This document shows positions 15,138 to 24,078 of a stretch of DNA of 64,000 nucleotides, in pieces. The translations under genes and the position numbers were made by a program. The stretch comes from Terripilifer sp031921685 (GTDB lineage Bacteria > Pseudomonadota > Alphaproteobacteria > Rhizobiales > Beijerinckiaceae), in assembly GCF_031921685.1 (NCBI RefSeq), contig NZ_JAPDHU010000002.1, forward strand, positions 620,001-684,000. The letters run 5' to 3'. Under the pieces are notes generated by a model. It had not been told where the DNA came from and made no database searches. It saw only the letters and a program-made list of their open reading frames with translations. How positions within the stretch are numbered: position 1 is the stretch's first letter; every line of letters starts with the position of its first letter.

Positions 15138-16613
15138 ATGCCGCAACAGATGACTTCGCCGATCAGCGATGGCCTCGTGTATTTCGGTGCAGGTGGCGAT
15201 CTGGCCTTGAGGATGCTCTTTCCCTCGCTCGCTTATCTGGAATCGAGCCGACTGCTTCCAAGCGATCTGCCGGTGATCGGTGTGTCGCGAACGGTCATGG
15301 ATGACGACGCCTTTCGCCGGCTGGTACGCGAGGCATTGGAGAGCAGGGCGCCCGAAGCGGTGGCCAGCGGGGCCGCCGATCAGCTCTTGGCGCGCACCCA
15401 CTATCTGCCCGTGGACGCGACCAAGCCGGAGGATATACGCCGCCTCGGCCAGAAGATGACCGAGCTCGGCATCCAGCGTCCGCTGTACTATCTGTCGGTG
15501 TCACCGAGTCTTTACTGCGCCATTTGCCAGGGCCTGCTGGCCGCAGGGCTGACGGGCGATCATGCGCGGGTGGCGATGGAAAAGCCGATCGGCAAGGACC
15601 TCGTGAGTTCGCGTATCATCAATGATACGGTCGCTGCCTCTTTCAATGAAGATCGCGTGTTCCGGATCGATCATTATCTCGGCAAGGAGACGGTGCAGAA
15701 CCTGATCGCCTTGCGGTTCGCTAACACTCTGTTCGAACCCTTGTGGAACAATCTCACCATCGACCACGTGCAGATCACCGTCGCCGAAACGCAGGGCGTT
15801 GGCGAGCGCTGGTCCTATTACGACGAATACGGTGCCATGGGCGACATGGTGCAGAACCACATGATGCAGCTTCTCTGTCTGGTCGCCATGGAGCCGCCGT
15901 CCGATCTGCGGCCGGATTCGGTGCGCAACGAGAAAGTCAAAGTGCTGCGCTCTTTGCGGCGTATCACCCGCGCCGACGTGCAAGGCTCCGTCGTGCGCGG
16001 TCAATACGGTCCGGGTGTCGCCGCAGGCAAAGCGGTGCCGGGCTATGCTGAGGAGAAAGGCAGCGCCAGCGACACTGAAACCTTTGTCGCCATCCAGGCT
16101 CATATCGACAACTGGCGCTGGGCTGGCGTGCCGTTCTTCCTGCGCACAGGCAAGCGCTTGCCCGACCGCGACACGGAGGTTTTCATTCAGTTCAAGCCGG
16201 TGCCGCACTCCATCTTTTCGGATGAAAGTCGCCAGGACATGGCACCCAACAATCTGTTGATCCGCCTGCAACCGGAGGAAGACATCGTTCTGCGCGTCAT
16301 GAACCAGGCGCCGGGGTTGTCATTGGAGGAAATGCGGCTGGAGAGCCTGCCTCTGAGCCTCAGCCTGAAGAACGCGCATGCGTCACGCCGGCGGATCGCT
16401 TACGAGCGGCTGCTGCTCGACGCCCTGCATGGCAACTCGACGCTGTTCGTGCGCCGCGATGAGATCGAGGAGGCCTGGGAATGGGTTGATGGCGTCAACG
16501 ACGCCTGGCGTCGCCTGGGCGTGGCGCCGAAACCCTATCCCGCCGGCTCATGGGGACCGGCGGGCGCCTTCGCTCTGATCGAACGCACCGGGCGGGCCTG
16601 GCACGACGATTGA
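15138..16613 (+). CDS. zwf: Glucose-6-phosphate 1-dehydrogenase
   Basis: 491 aa. The active-site signature RIDHYLGKE is intact, as are MEKPIGKDL, IQNHMMQ-type and AGVPFFLRTGKRLP segments and the end WGPAGAFALIERTGR. It catalyses NADP-dependent oxidation of glucose 6-phosphate to 6-phosphogluconolactone. The coenzyme loop reads FGAGGDLALRMLFPSL, where most members have GxxGDLA(K/R)RKL, so two basic residues are replaced by Leu and Met. It stands alone, without pgl, edd or gnd, and may be a second copy. The ATG at 15138 is used; in-frame TTGs lie just before. The ribosome site is weak. Confidence 0.9.
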   Translation: MPQQMTSPISDGLVYFGAGGDLALRMLFPSLAYLESSRLLPSDLPVIGVSRTVMDDDAFRRLVREALESRAPEAVASGAADQLLARTHYLPVDATKPEDIRRLGQKMTELGIQRPLYYLSVSPSLYCAICQGLLAAGLTGDHARVAMEKPIGKDLVSSRIINDTVAASFNEDRVFRIDHYLGKETVQNLIALRFANTLFEPLWNNLTIDHVQITVAETQGVGERWSYYDEYGAMGDMVQNHMMQLLCLVAMEPPSDLRPDSVRNEKVKVLRSLRRITRADVQGSVVRGQYGPGVAAGKAVPGYAEEKGSASDTETFVAIQAHIDNWRWAGVPFFLRTGKRLPDRDTEVFIQFKPVPHSIFSDESRQDMAPNNLLIRLQPEEDIVLRVMNQAPGLSLEEMRLESLPLSLSLKNAHASRRRIAYERLLLDALHGNSTLFVRRDEIEEAWEWVDGVNDAWRRLGVAPKPYPAGSWGPAGAFALIERTGRAWHDD

Positions 16614-16637
16614 GCGTCGGCCCCGCGCCATTTCTAT

Positions 16638-17936
16638 TCAGCCGTTTCTCGGCCGGATCGCCATCAGCAGCAGATAGACCCCGCCGCCGACGATGAAAGC
16701 GGGCAGAGTGGCACCGATGGCCGCCTGATAATTGGCCAGGAGCTGGTAGACGGCGATGCCGGCGGCCCAGGAGATCAGGCCGCGCATGTGCCATCCCGCC
16801 GAAAACCAATAGCTGCCGCCCGGGCCGGCGATGGACCCGGCATCGATCTGCCGTCCGCGCACCAGGAAATGGTCGGCGAACAGGACGCCGAACAGCGGCG
16901 CGAAGACCGAGCCGATGATGAGCAGGAAATGCTCGTAGCGCGCCAATGGCACCACCAAAGCGATGAGCGTGCAAAGCACGCCATAGCCGACGGCGAGCGG
17001 CGCGACGCCCAGGCCCGTCAATGTGCTGGTCGAGACCGCGCCGGAGAAAATGTCGGCGAAGGCATTGTCGGTCTCGTCGATCAGGATCAGCAGGAGGGCG
17101 ATGCCGCCGCCGGTTGCCGCCAGCGCGGTGATCAACATCGCCTCGCCACCGCCCGAAGCCAGGGCATAAGCCGCGCCAAGGCCAAAAAACCAAACGTTCG
17201 CCAACAGATAGCCGAAGAAACTACCACGGAACATCGAACCTGGCGTGCGGCCGAACCGGCTATAGTCGGCGATCAAAGGCAGCCAGGAGAGCGGCATGGC
17301 CATGACGAGATCGATACCGCCGGCAAACGTCATCTCGCCGGTGCCGGCCTTGGCGAAGAGCGCCGCCAGATCGTAATTGGCCATCAGCCGCCAGGTCAGC
17401 CAGGCAGCGCCGGCGAGCAGCAGCGCCAGCCCCCAGTCGCGCAGGAAGCGGCGCACGAAGGAGAGCGGCCCGAGCAAGGCCAGCGCCGTCGCCGCCGCGC
17501 CGAACACCAGGGTCCAGACAAGAGCGTTGGAAAAGCCGAAGGTCTGCCGCGTCAGCGCATCGGCGGCATCGCGCATGGCGATGATCTCGAAGGCGCCCCA
17601 GCCAGCGAGCTGGATCGCATTGAGCACGGCGGCGATCGAGGCGCCACGCACGCCGAGCGTTGGGCGCAGATTGGCCATGGCCGAGAGGCCCGTGTCGGCG
17701 CCGATGACGCTGGCGGTGGCGAGCAGCAGCACGCCCAGCAGGGAGCCGATGAGAATGGCCGCGAAAGCCGCGCCGAGGCTCAGGCCCGGCACCAGCAGCG
17801 CGCCCGCCTGCAACACCAGAAGGCCGATGCCCAGGCTGAACCACAGCGCGAAGGCATCGCGCGCCGTAAAGGCACGGCGGGCGGCCGGCGCCGGAATCAG
17901 CGGGGCATAGGTGTCGTTGGCTTCGAAAGCGGACAT
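16638..17936 (-). CDS. NCS1-family nucleobase/hydroxymethylpyrimidine permease (CytX-like)
   Basis: 432 aa with about 12 hydrophobic segments. Features of the NCS1 family are the TM1 region (FSLGIGLLVLQAGALL), PLSWLPLIADYSRFGR in the middle and DETDNAFADIFSGAVS in TM8. The PLSWLPLIADY segment is characteristic of CytX proteins thought to import a thiamine pyrimidine precursor, but cytosine or allantoin-type substrates remain possible. No TPP riboswitch is recognisable upstream. It converges on zwf, with 24 bases between stops, and is divergent from kup. Confidence 0.85.
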   Translation of the reverse strand: MSAFEANDTYAPLIPAPAARRAFTARDAFALWFSLGIGLLVLQAGALLVPGLSLGAAFAAILIGSLLGVLLLATASVIGADTGLSAMANLRPTLGVRGASIAAVLNAIQLAGWGAFEIIAMRDAADALTRQTFGFSNALVWTLVFGAAATALALLGPLSFVRRFLRDWGLALLLAGAAWLTWRLMANYDLAALFAKAGTGEMTFAGGIDLVMAMPLSWLPLIADYSRFGRTPGSMFRGSFFGYLLANVWFFGLGAAYALASGGGEAMLITALAATGGGIALLLILIDETDNAFADIFSGAVSTSTLTGLGVAPLAVGYGVLCTLIALVVPLARYEHFLLIIGSVFAPLFGVLFADHFLVRGRQIDAGSIAGPGGSYWFSAGWHMRGLISWAAGIAVYQLLANYQAAIGATLPAFIVGGGVYLLLMAIRPRNG

Positions 17937-18135
17937 GAGCGGTTCCCTGACGATTCCCGGAAAAGGCTTTTGTCACGCCGTGTCAGGCTGTCGGAGAACT
18001 GTCAATGCTTGGGGCTAAAACTTAGGACGCCTCCTGTTCCAAACTGCCCTTGGCAACCGGCGGCGGGGCGGGGCAGACTGGCCCGGTCGCGCCCATCGGA
18101 GTCGATACGGTGCGGGACTTTAGAGGGAGACGGTT

Positions 18136-20043
18136 ATGACCGCCACGCCAGCAGCCGATTCCCTCCCATCTCAGACCTTGCCGCTGGCGGCGACACTCGG
18201 TGCCCTGGGGGTCGTCTATGGCGATATCGGCACCAGCCCCCTCTATGCCTTCAAGGAAGCGGCGCGGGCGGCGAGCCATGGCGGTCCCATCGTCCCCGAC
18301 GCCGTTCTCGGTGTCGTCTCGCTGATCCTCTGGGCGCTGATTCTGATCGTCTCCCTGAAATATGCGATCCTGATCCTGCGGGCCGACAATCGCGGCGAGG
18401 GTGGCATCGTCGCGATGCTCGCCTTGCTCTCGGCGCGCAACGCCCAGCGCGGTACGTGGCGGGCGCATCTCCTCGTCGTCGGCCTGATCGGCGCGGCATT
18501 GCTGTACGGCGATGGCGCGATTACCCCGGCGATCTCGGTGCTCAGCGCCGTCGAGGGCTTGAAGGTAGATGCGCCGGCGCTGGCGCCCCTGGTCGTTCCG
18601 ATCACCATCGTCGTTCTGGTGGCGCTTTTCCTGGTGCAGAGGAAAGGCACGGGCTTCATCGGCGGCATATTCGGGCCGGTGATGCTGGGCTGGTTTATCG
18701 TCATCGGTCTGCTCGGCATACACGGCATCGTCCAGGCGCCGGGCGTATTGGTCGCGCTCAGCCCGTTCTATGCGATCGATTTTCTGATCCATCAGAACTT
18801 TCACATCAGTTTTGCCATTCTGGGCGCCGCCTTCCTGGCGGTGACGGGCGGCGAGGCGATGTATGCGGACATGGGCCATTTCGGCCGCGTGCCGATCCGG
18901 CTTGCCTGGTTTTTCCTGGCCTTGCCGGCGCTGGTGCTCAATTACTTCGGGCAGGCGGCCGTTCTGATCACCGATGCCAGCGCGATCAGCAATCCCTTCT
19001 ATTCCTTGGCGCCGGATTGGTTTCACTATCCGTTGGTGGCATTGGCGACCGTTGCCACCGTCATCGCCTCGCAGGCGATCATCTCGGGCGTCTTCTCGCT
19101 GACGCAGCAGGCGATCCAACTGGGTTTCCTGCCGCGCATGCAGATTAACCACACGGCGCGCCACGCTATCGGCCAGATCTATATTCCGCTGGTGAACTGG
19201 CTTTTGGCGGCAGCAACCCTGGGTGCGGTGATCGGCTTCGGGTCTTCCGACGCACTGGCCGGTGCCTACGGCATCGCCGTCTCGCTCCTGATGATGATCA
19301 CCACGCTTCTTGCCGCTCTGGTCGCCATCCAATGGGGCTATCCGATTGCGCTCGTGATCGCCGTGAACGGCTTCTTTCTCCTCGTCGATGCGATCTTCTT
19401 CGCCGCCAACGTCGTCAAACTGTTCGAGGGCGGCTGGTTTCCCCTGTTGCTGGCGGTCGTGGTCGCCTTCCTCATGCTGACCTGGCGCAGCGGCGTCAAA
19501 CTGGTCGAGAAGGCGCGCACCCGATTGCGTCAGCCGGAGGAAGACCTTATCGAAACCGCTGTCGACAAATGCACAATGCGGGTGGCAGGCACGGCGGTTT
19601 TCCTCGCCTCAGCGCCCAAGGGCGTGCCGCTGGCGCTGACGCAGTTCGTCAAACACAACCATTGTCTGCACGAGCGGGTCGTGATCGTCACCGTGGTGAT
19701 TGCTGAAGTGCCGCGTGTGTCCGTGACCGAACGGGCCGAGGTGATCGAACTGGCGCCGGGCATCTCCCGCGTCATCCTGCATTATGGCTTCATGCAGCGC
19801 CCGACGATCTACAAAGGGTTGATGCTGGCCTGCAAGCAAGGCTGGCTCAAGAACGTCGATCTCGACGATCTTACTTATTATGTCGGCCGCGAGACCATCA
19901 TCCCGCGTGAAGACGTGCCGGGCATGTGGGTGTGGCGCGAGAACGTCTTCGCCTTTCTGCAACGCAATGCCGAGCGCACGGCCGCTTTCTTCGACGTGCC
20001 GGCGAAGCAGGTGGTGGAATTCGGCACGGAACTTGAGATTTAG
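18136..20043 (+). CDS. kup: KUP-family potassium uptake protein
   Basis: 635 aa, the usual Kup length. The N-terminus carries the family signature GVVYGDIGTSPLYAFKEA, followed by about 12 transmembrane helices up to residue 455 (RADNRGEGGIVAMLAL loop; VTGGEAMYADMGHFG in TM6-7; PFYSLAP). A cytoplasmic C-terminal domain ends VEFGTELEI. It mediates low-affinity proton-coupled K+ import. The ATG at 18136 follows AGAGGGAG. Its TAG overlaps the TAA of the convergent hydrolase by three to four bases. Confidence 0.96.
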   Translation: MTATPAADSLPSQTLPLAATLGALGVVYGDIGTSPLYAFKEAARAASHGGPIVPDAVLGVVSLILWALILIVSLKYAILILRADNRGEGGIVAMLALLSARNAQRGTWRAHLLVVGLIGAALLYGDGAITPAISVLSAVEGLKVDAPALAPLVVPITIVVLVALFLVQRKGTGFIGGIFGPVMLGWFIVIGLLGIHGIVQAPGVLVALSPFYAIDFLIHQNFHISFAILGAAFLAVTGGEAMYADMGHFGRVPIRLAWFFLALPALVLNYFGQAAVLITDASAISNPFYSLAPDWFHYPLVALATVATVIASQAIISGVFSLTQQAIQLGFLPRMQINHTARHAIGQIYIPLVNWLLAAATLGAVIGFGSSDALAGAYGIAVSLLMMITTLLAALVAIQWGYPIALVIAVNGFFLLVDAIFFAANVVKLFEGGWFPLLLAVVVAFLMLTWRSGVKLVEKARTRLRQPEEDLIETAVDKCTMRVAGTAVFLASAPKGVPLALTQFVKHNHCLHERVVIVTVVIAEVPRVSVTERAEVIELAPGISRVILHYGFMQRPTIYKGLMLACKQGWLKNVDLDDLTYYVGRETIIPREDVPGMWVWRENVFAFLQRNAERTAAFFDVPAKQVVEFGTELEI

Positions 20044-20822
20044 GACGAGAGAAAACTATCGATCGTCCGCGCCGCCGCTTTCGGTTCGTCGAACTCCAAG
20101 GTGTGCCCCGCCTTGCGAACGATCTTCACCTTGGTGCCGGCGCCGATGCCTTCGGCGAAACGTCTGGCATAGGAGAGGGGGATCACGTGGTCGTTGTGGC
20201 CCCACAAAATCAGGGTCGGAGCCATGATGCGCATCAGCCGCTTCGACAGACGCGTGTCGCCGAGCGGCCAGATGAGCGAAGCGGCGGCAATATGGGCGCG
20301 CAGGGTCTGCACCTCCCATTCGCCAGCATCGCCCTCCTTCGGCACCGAGAGATAGCCGGCATAATCGGTGGGTTTTTCCGACAGCAGCACCGTGGTCTGG
20401 CCCGGCCGTTGCGCGAATACGTCGGCGATTGGCGTCTCGCTGTCAAAGAGGCCGAACGGCGCGATGAGGACGAGCTTGCGCACCGACTTCGGCCAGAGTG
20501 CCGCGACTTCCGCAGCCAGCGCGCCGCCGACAGAAGCGCCGATGAGATCGGCCCCGTCAAGCCCGGCCGCGACCAGGGCATCGCGCGCCGCCAGCACCCA
20601 ATCGAGCTGCGTGTCGAGCGGCTCCGACGAAGGACCGCCAGGATAGCCGGGCAGGGACGGCACGATGACACGGCGTGTCTCGGCGAGCTTGTCGAGGAAC
20701 GGGCTCCATTTCGGCAGGCCGTTGAGGCCGGCGAGATAACCGAGCTTCTTGCCGCGTCCTTTTTCCCAAACTCGCGTCGGTCCGGCGGGAGTCTCGACGA
20801 TACGCTCCTTGATACTGTTCAT
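20040..20822 (-). CDS. Alpha/beta-fold hydrolase
   Basis: 260 aa. The nucleophile elbow is GASVGG (Ser about 109). The catalytic acid is probably in LILWGHNDHVIP and the histidine in KAGHTLEFDEP. The start at 20822 overlaps the TGA of the upstream LLM oxidoreductase (ATGA), so the two are translationally coupled. An in-frame extension to 20921 lies wholly inside the upstream gene and is rejected. In this pairing it probably hydrolyses an ester or ring-cleaved product formed by the flavoenzyme. Confidence 0.9.
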   Translation of the reverse strand: MNSIKERIVETPAGPTRVWEKGRGKKLGYLAGLNGLPKWSPFLDKLAETRRVIVPSLPGYPGGPSSEPLDTQLDWVLAARDALVAAGLDGADLIGASVGGALAAEVAALWPKSVRKLVLIAPFGLFDSETPIADVFAQRPGQTTVLLSEKPTDYAGYLSVPKEGDAGEWEVQTLRAHIAAASLIWPLGDTRLSKRLMRIMAPTLILWGHNDHVIPLSYARRFAEGIGAGTKVKIVRKAGHTLEFDEPKAAARTIDSFLSS

Positions 20823-22090
20823 TGCGCCGCCACCCCTGCGGTTGCGAAAGTCGACTTCGCGTGAGCGGCGCCCTTGGGGAGATGTTTCGGCATCCCCGTC
20901 GGCCACCAGTGATCTTCCCATTCCTTCTCGTAAAGATGTTTGATCTGTGGCAGCACCTTGGTGGCGAAAAGGTCGGTATTATACTTTGTTAAATCGCGGC
21001 TCATGTTGCCGAAATGCAAAAGCAGCAGCAGATGGCCGACATGCATCTCCTTGCACACGTTGAGCAGCTTCTCCGCCACTTCGTCGGGACTGCCGATAAT
21101 CACGTGGCCTTCCTCGAAAAATTTCGCGCCGCCGCCAGAACGTGTCGCCTTGCGTGATTCTTCGGCCGCGCGCAGCACCTGCGATGTGATGCGGGCGCGC
21201 ACCGTCGCTTCGCTCGTATAGCCGGGCGGATTGGCATAAGCAGGATCGGTGTGCAGGCAACGATTGTAAAAATAGTTCGCCGGCTCATGATAAAGCTTCT
21301 CGGCTTCGGCGCGCGTTTCGGCGACGCCGACGAATTGCAGAAAGGCCGCCTGAAACGGATTGGGCTCCTTGCCCAGCCGCTTCATCTCGCCCCAGAAGCC
21401 TTTCACATGGGTCATGCTGGCCTGATGGCCGAAGTAGGACAGATTGGCGTAGACGAAACTGCGCTCGGCGCACATCTGCCAGGTTTCGACCGAGCCGCCA
21501 CCTGGGATCCAGATAGGTGGTTGTTTTTGCACCGGGCGCGGCCAGCAGTTAACGTAACGCTGCTGCGTGTAGCGGCCATTGAAAGCGAAGGGCTTGTCGG
21601 CCGCCCAGGCTTTCAGAACGAGATCGATGCCTTCATAATAGCGGTCGCGCAGCTTCGCTGGATTCTGGCCATAGGCGTAGCAGGTGTCCATCGGTGTCCC
21701 GACGGGGAAGCCGGCGATAAGCCGGCCGCCGGAAATGCAATCGAGCATCGCCATCTCCTCGGCGACGCGGGTCGGCGGATTGTAGAGCGCCACCGAATTG
21801 CCGAGCACGCAGAGCGCCGCATCGCGCGTGTTGCGTGCCAGGGTGGCGGCGATGAGGTTCGGCGATGGCATCATGCCATAGGCATTGGAGTGATGCTCGT
21901 TGACGCAGATGCCGTGGAAGCCGGCCTTCGCCGCATATTCCAGCTGGTCCATATATTCGTGATAGTGCTGATGGCCGCGCAGCGGATCGAACAGACCGGG
22001 GTCTATGTCGACCCAGACCGAATTGTGCTTGTCTTTGAAATCGGCCGGCAGGTCCTGATACGGCATCAGGTGAAACCACAACACCTTCAT
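20819..22090 (-). CDS. LLM-class flavin-dependent oxidoreductase
   Basis: 423 aa, luciferase-like barrel. Recognisable blocks are the N-terminal MKVLWFHLMPY, the GICVNEHHSNAYGMMPSPNL segment with the flavin-site NEHH, and ISGGRLIAGFPVGTPMD. The C-terminal region contains SPDEVAEKLLNVCKEM, also typical. GGGAGG lies seven bases before the ATG. It forms an operon with the alpha/beta hydrolase downstream. The pair resembles catabolic monooxygenase/hydrolase couples for terpenoid or cyclic compounds; the actual substrate is not evident. Confidence 0.9.
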   Translation of the reverse strand: MKVLWFHLMPYQDLPADFKDKHNSVWVDIDPGLFDPLRGHQHYHEYMDQLEYAAKAGFHGICVNEHHSNAYGMMPSPNLIAATLARNTRDAALCVLGNSVALYNPPTRVAEEMAMLDCISGGRLIAGFPVGTPMDTCYAYGQNPAKLRDRYYEGIDLVLKAWAADKPFAFNGRYTQQRYVNCWPRPVQKQPPIWIPGGGSVETWQMCAERSFVYANLSYFGHQASMTHVKGFWGEMKRLGKEPNPFQAAFLQFVGVAETRAEAEKLYHEPANYFYNRCLHTDPAYANPPGYTSEATVRARITSQVLRAAEESRKATRSGGGAKFFEEGHVIIGSPDEVAEKLLNVCKEMHVGHLLLLLHFGNMSRDLTKYNTDLFATKVLPQIKHLYEKEWEDHWWPTGMPKHLPKGAAHAKSTFATAGVAAQ

Positions 22091-22481
22091 CGCGTCCTCC
22101 CGCTTGTGGCTCTTGCTGCTTATGGCTCTTGGCCATTTGGCTCCGATGATGACGCAGCACTGTCACTCTGGCAATTAAGTATTTGAGCGCATGGCATAAG
22201 TCTGCGAAGGGCATGTCGCTCCAGTGGGCAGCGGCGTGGGCCGATACGACTGGCGTCGGTGCCGAAGCCCGTCTTGCCGTGTGACTTGCCATGCGATTCG
22301 CTTTGCACACAGGGGCGATGGCAAGGCCTCTTTCTCGCCAAAATTTTCCCGATGCGCGTGAACTTATTGATGTGTCGCGCGTTCTTGTCCGCGTGAAGCG
22401 GCAATCCAGGCCTGAACGGTGACGGCTTCATGACGACATTGATCGCTGGTGGGGCGACATTTCCAAACAAAGGAATTTGAG
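22091..22481. other. Intergenic region without recognised gene
   Basis: About 390 bases between divergent genes. It should contain the promoters of the LLM/hydrolase operon (about 22150-22200, with an AATTAAGTATT patch) and of the small membrane protein gene. Codon usage in the open frames across it is unlike the neighbours, and no RNA motif or repeat was recognised. Confidence 0.5.
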
Positions 22482-23015
22482 ATGGTCGGTTGGATTCTTG
22501 GCAAGTTGAAATGGCTTTTGATCGTTGCGGCGATCGGTGGTCCGGTGTCGGCCTATATCGGCTGGACGGACGTGGATCGCGTCAATCAAGTGGTGGCCAA
22601 GGGCGTGGAGACTGAAGCGCTGATCACCGGCGCGACGCGCAAGAAGGGCCGCAAGAGCGGCACCAGTTACTATGTCGACATCACCTGGAAAGACAGTAAG
22701 GGTGAAGTGCAGCGGGCCAGCGACATCCATATGTCGGGTGCCATGGCGCGCAAGCTGATCCGCGACGATAAGATCGTCGTCGATTCGGTGCGCATCAAGC
22801 ATCTGGCTGAGTTGTCGGGCAAGGACGGCGTCGTGCTCGTCGACGATGCCAATGAAGAACTCGATCTCGATCGCTTCATGATGTATGGCGGCGCCATCGC
22901 CGGTCTGATCGGCATCATTGGTTGCGCATTGATGTTTGGTGTGTTCGGTCGCCGTAAAAGCCGCACGAGCCGCTACGCAGATGTTGCTAATGGCAGCGGG
23001 CAGGGCGCGGCCTGA
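22482..23015 (+). CDS. Two-TM membrane protein, DUF3592-like
   Basis: 177 aa from the ATG at 22482 (AAAGGA seven bases upstream). TM1 is at about 8-25. A beta-rich exposed domain follows (ALITGATRKKGRKSG, then SYYVDITWKDSKGEVQRA, up to about residue 125), then TM2 at 137-157 and a short basic tail. The pattern of a TM, a domain with YYV.I.W.D..G, and a second TM is that of DUF3592-type proteins, whose function is unknown. A second, frameshifted gene with similar features lies at 48262. It is a single gene with its own terminator. Confidence 0.75.
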   Translation: MVGWILGKLKWLLIVAAIGGPVSAYIGWTDVDRVNQVVAKGVETEALITGATRKKGRKSGTSYYVDITWKDSKGEVQRASDIHMSGAMARKLIRDDKIVVDSVRIKHLAELSGKDGVVLVDDANEELDLDRFMMYGGAIAGLIGIIGCALMFGVFGRRKSRTSRYADVANGSGQGAA

Positions 23016-23035
23016 AGATATCCTGTTGAATGTTG

Positions 23036-23062
23036 AAGGCGGCGAGGCTCTCGCCGCCTTTA
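23036..23062. terminator. Bidirectional Rho-independent terminator
   Basis: Perfect 11-bp stem AAGGCGGCGAG / CTCGCCGCCTT with a 3-base loop. It is flanked by T-rich sequence downstream and A-rich sequence upstream and lies between two convergent genes. Confidence 0.85.
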
Positions 23063-23971
23063 TTGCATCCGCTCTTGCGCCATCCGAACGAAAGCTTGGG
23101 CCGGGCGTGACAGCGTCTGCTGGTCCCGCATGGCAAGCAGAAGATGACGTTGCGTATTCATGCCGCTGATGCGATGCGCCTGCAGGCCCATGGCGGAGAG
23201 ATGCGGTGCGGCCCCGGCGCGCGGCAGGATAGCGACGCCGATGCCCGCTGCCACCATGCGGCACATGGCGTCGAAACTGCGTACCTGAATGCGTAGACGC
23301 AGTTCGGCACCGATGGCATCGGCGGCCGCCGAGATCTGCCGCATGAGGGAAGTGGCACGGCCAAGGCCGACGATGTCGCGATCGAGAATGGCCCGCAGAG
23401 GCACGGCGGACTTTCCGCCAAAACCTCGCCCTTTCGGCGCCACGACCATCAGTTCATCTTGATCGCAGACGAAGGTCTGCAAGCCGTCGCAGGGCGTATT
23501 GGCGCCGATGACGGCGAGCTCGGCGGCGCCGCGCGCTACGGCCCGCGCGGCATCCTCGCTCAACGCATCCTCGAGATCGATCATCACGTCGGGATGAACA
23601 GCCGTATAGTTAGCCAAAAGCTCCGGCAGAAAACCGGCGAAGGCGGACGTGTTGGCCCATAACCGCAGATGGCCTTTGGCACCGCGCCGGAAATCGTCCA
23701 TCGCCACCGCAAGCTGTTCGACATCGGCGACGAGCGTGATGGCGTGGCGCAGCAAGGTCTGGCCGGCGTCGGTGGCGGTGACCCCGGTCTTGCTGCGGGC
23801 AAGCAGCGGCGTGCCGATCCGCGCTTCGAGCTCCAGCATGCGCTTGCTCGCCGCCGCCAGGCTGATGCTGAACCGTTCGGCGCCGAGCGTCAGGCTGCCT
23901 TCGCTGATCACGGCGACGAACAGGCGCAGCGAGGTGAGATCGAAACGGTTGAGGCCGGCGGGTCCACTCAT
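23060..23971 (-). CDS. LysR-family transcriptional regulator
   Basis: 303 aa. The N-terminal HTH begins FDLTSLRLFVAVISEGSLTLGAERFSISLAAASKRMLEL, given here only as a position guide (residues 9-47). The effector domain follows. The start at 23971 is preferred over 24013 because a perfect 9-bp inverted repeat (23978-24000) lies just upstream and would otherwise be inside the coding sequence. It is divergent from the maleate-isomerase-like gene at 24079 and probably controls it. Confidence 0.9.
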   Translation of the reverse strand: MSGPAGLNRFDLTSLRLFVAVISEGSLTLGAERFSISLAAASKRMLELEARIGTPLLARSKTGVTATDAGQTLLRHAITLVADVEQLAVAMDDFRRGAKGHLRLWANTSAFAGFLPELLANYTAVHPDVMIDLEDALSEDAARAVARGAAELAVIGANTPCDGLQTFVCDQDELMVVAPKGRGFGGKSAVPLRAILDRDIVGLGRATSLMRQISAAADAIGAELRLRIQVRSFDAMCRMVAAGIGVAILPRAGAAPHLSAMGLQAHRISGMNTQRHLLLAMRDQQTLSRPAQAFVRMAQERMQ

Positions 23972-23977
23972 CCCACC

Positions 23978-24000
23978 ATCCTCAACCGGATGTTGAGGAT
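23978..24000. promoter_or_regulatory. LysR operator (perfect inverted repeat)
   Basis: ATCCTCAAC-N5-GTTGAGGAT, a perfect 9-bp dyad seven bases upstream of the LysR start and about 80 bases upstream of the divergent gene. The size and symmetry fit an autoregulatory LysR site. Confidence 0.65.
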
Positions 24001-24078
24001 AAGTCAACGACATCGCCAGTGATCGGCGGGCCGGGCTGCGTTAGCCAGGGGGGAACGCGTTGCGCCCAGGAGCCTGCC

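Noticed and set aside
17937..18135. TPP riboswitch before the CytX-like permease
   Set aside because: Neither the CTGAGA nor the ACCTGATCTGG-type core of the THI element is present on the minus strand, so the substrate cannot be fixed by a riboswitch.
16788..19148. 786-residue open frame running over the permease and into kup
   Set aside because: It covers the opposite strand of the permease gene and then a wrong frame of kup; both true genes have strong family signatures.
21633..22310. 225-residue minus-strand frame spanning the LLM gene start and the upstream region
   Set aside because: Most of it is a wrong frame of the LLM oxidoreductase; the upstream part has no motif or ribosome site.
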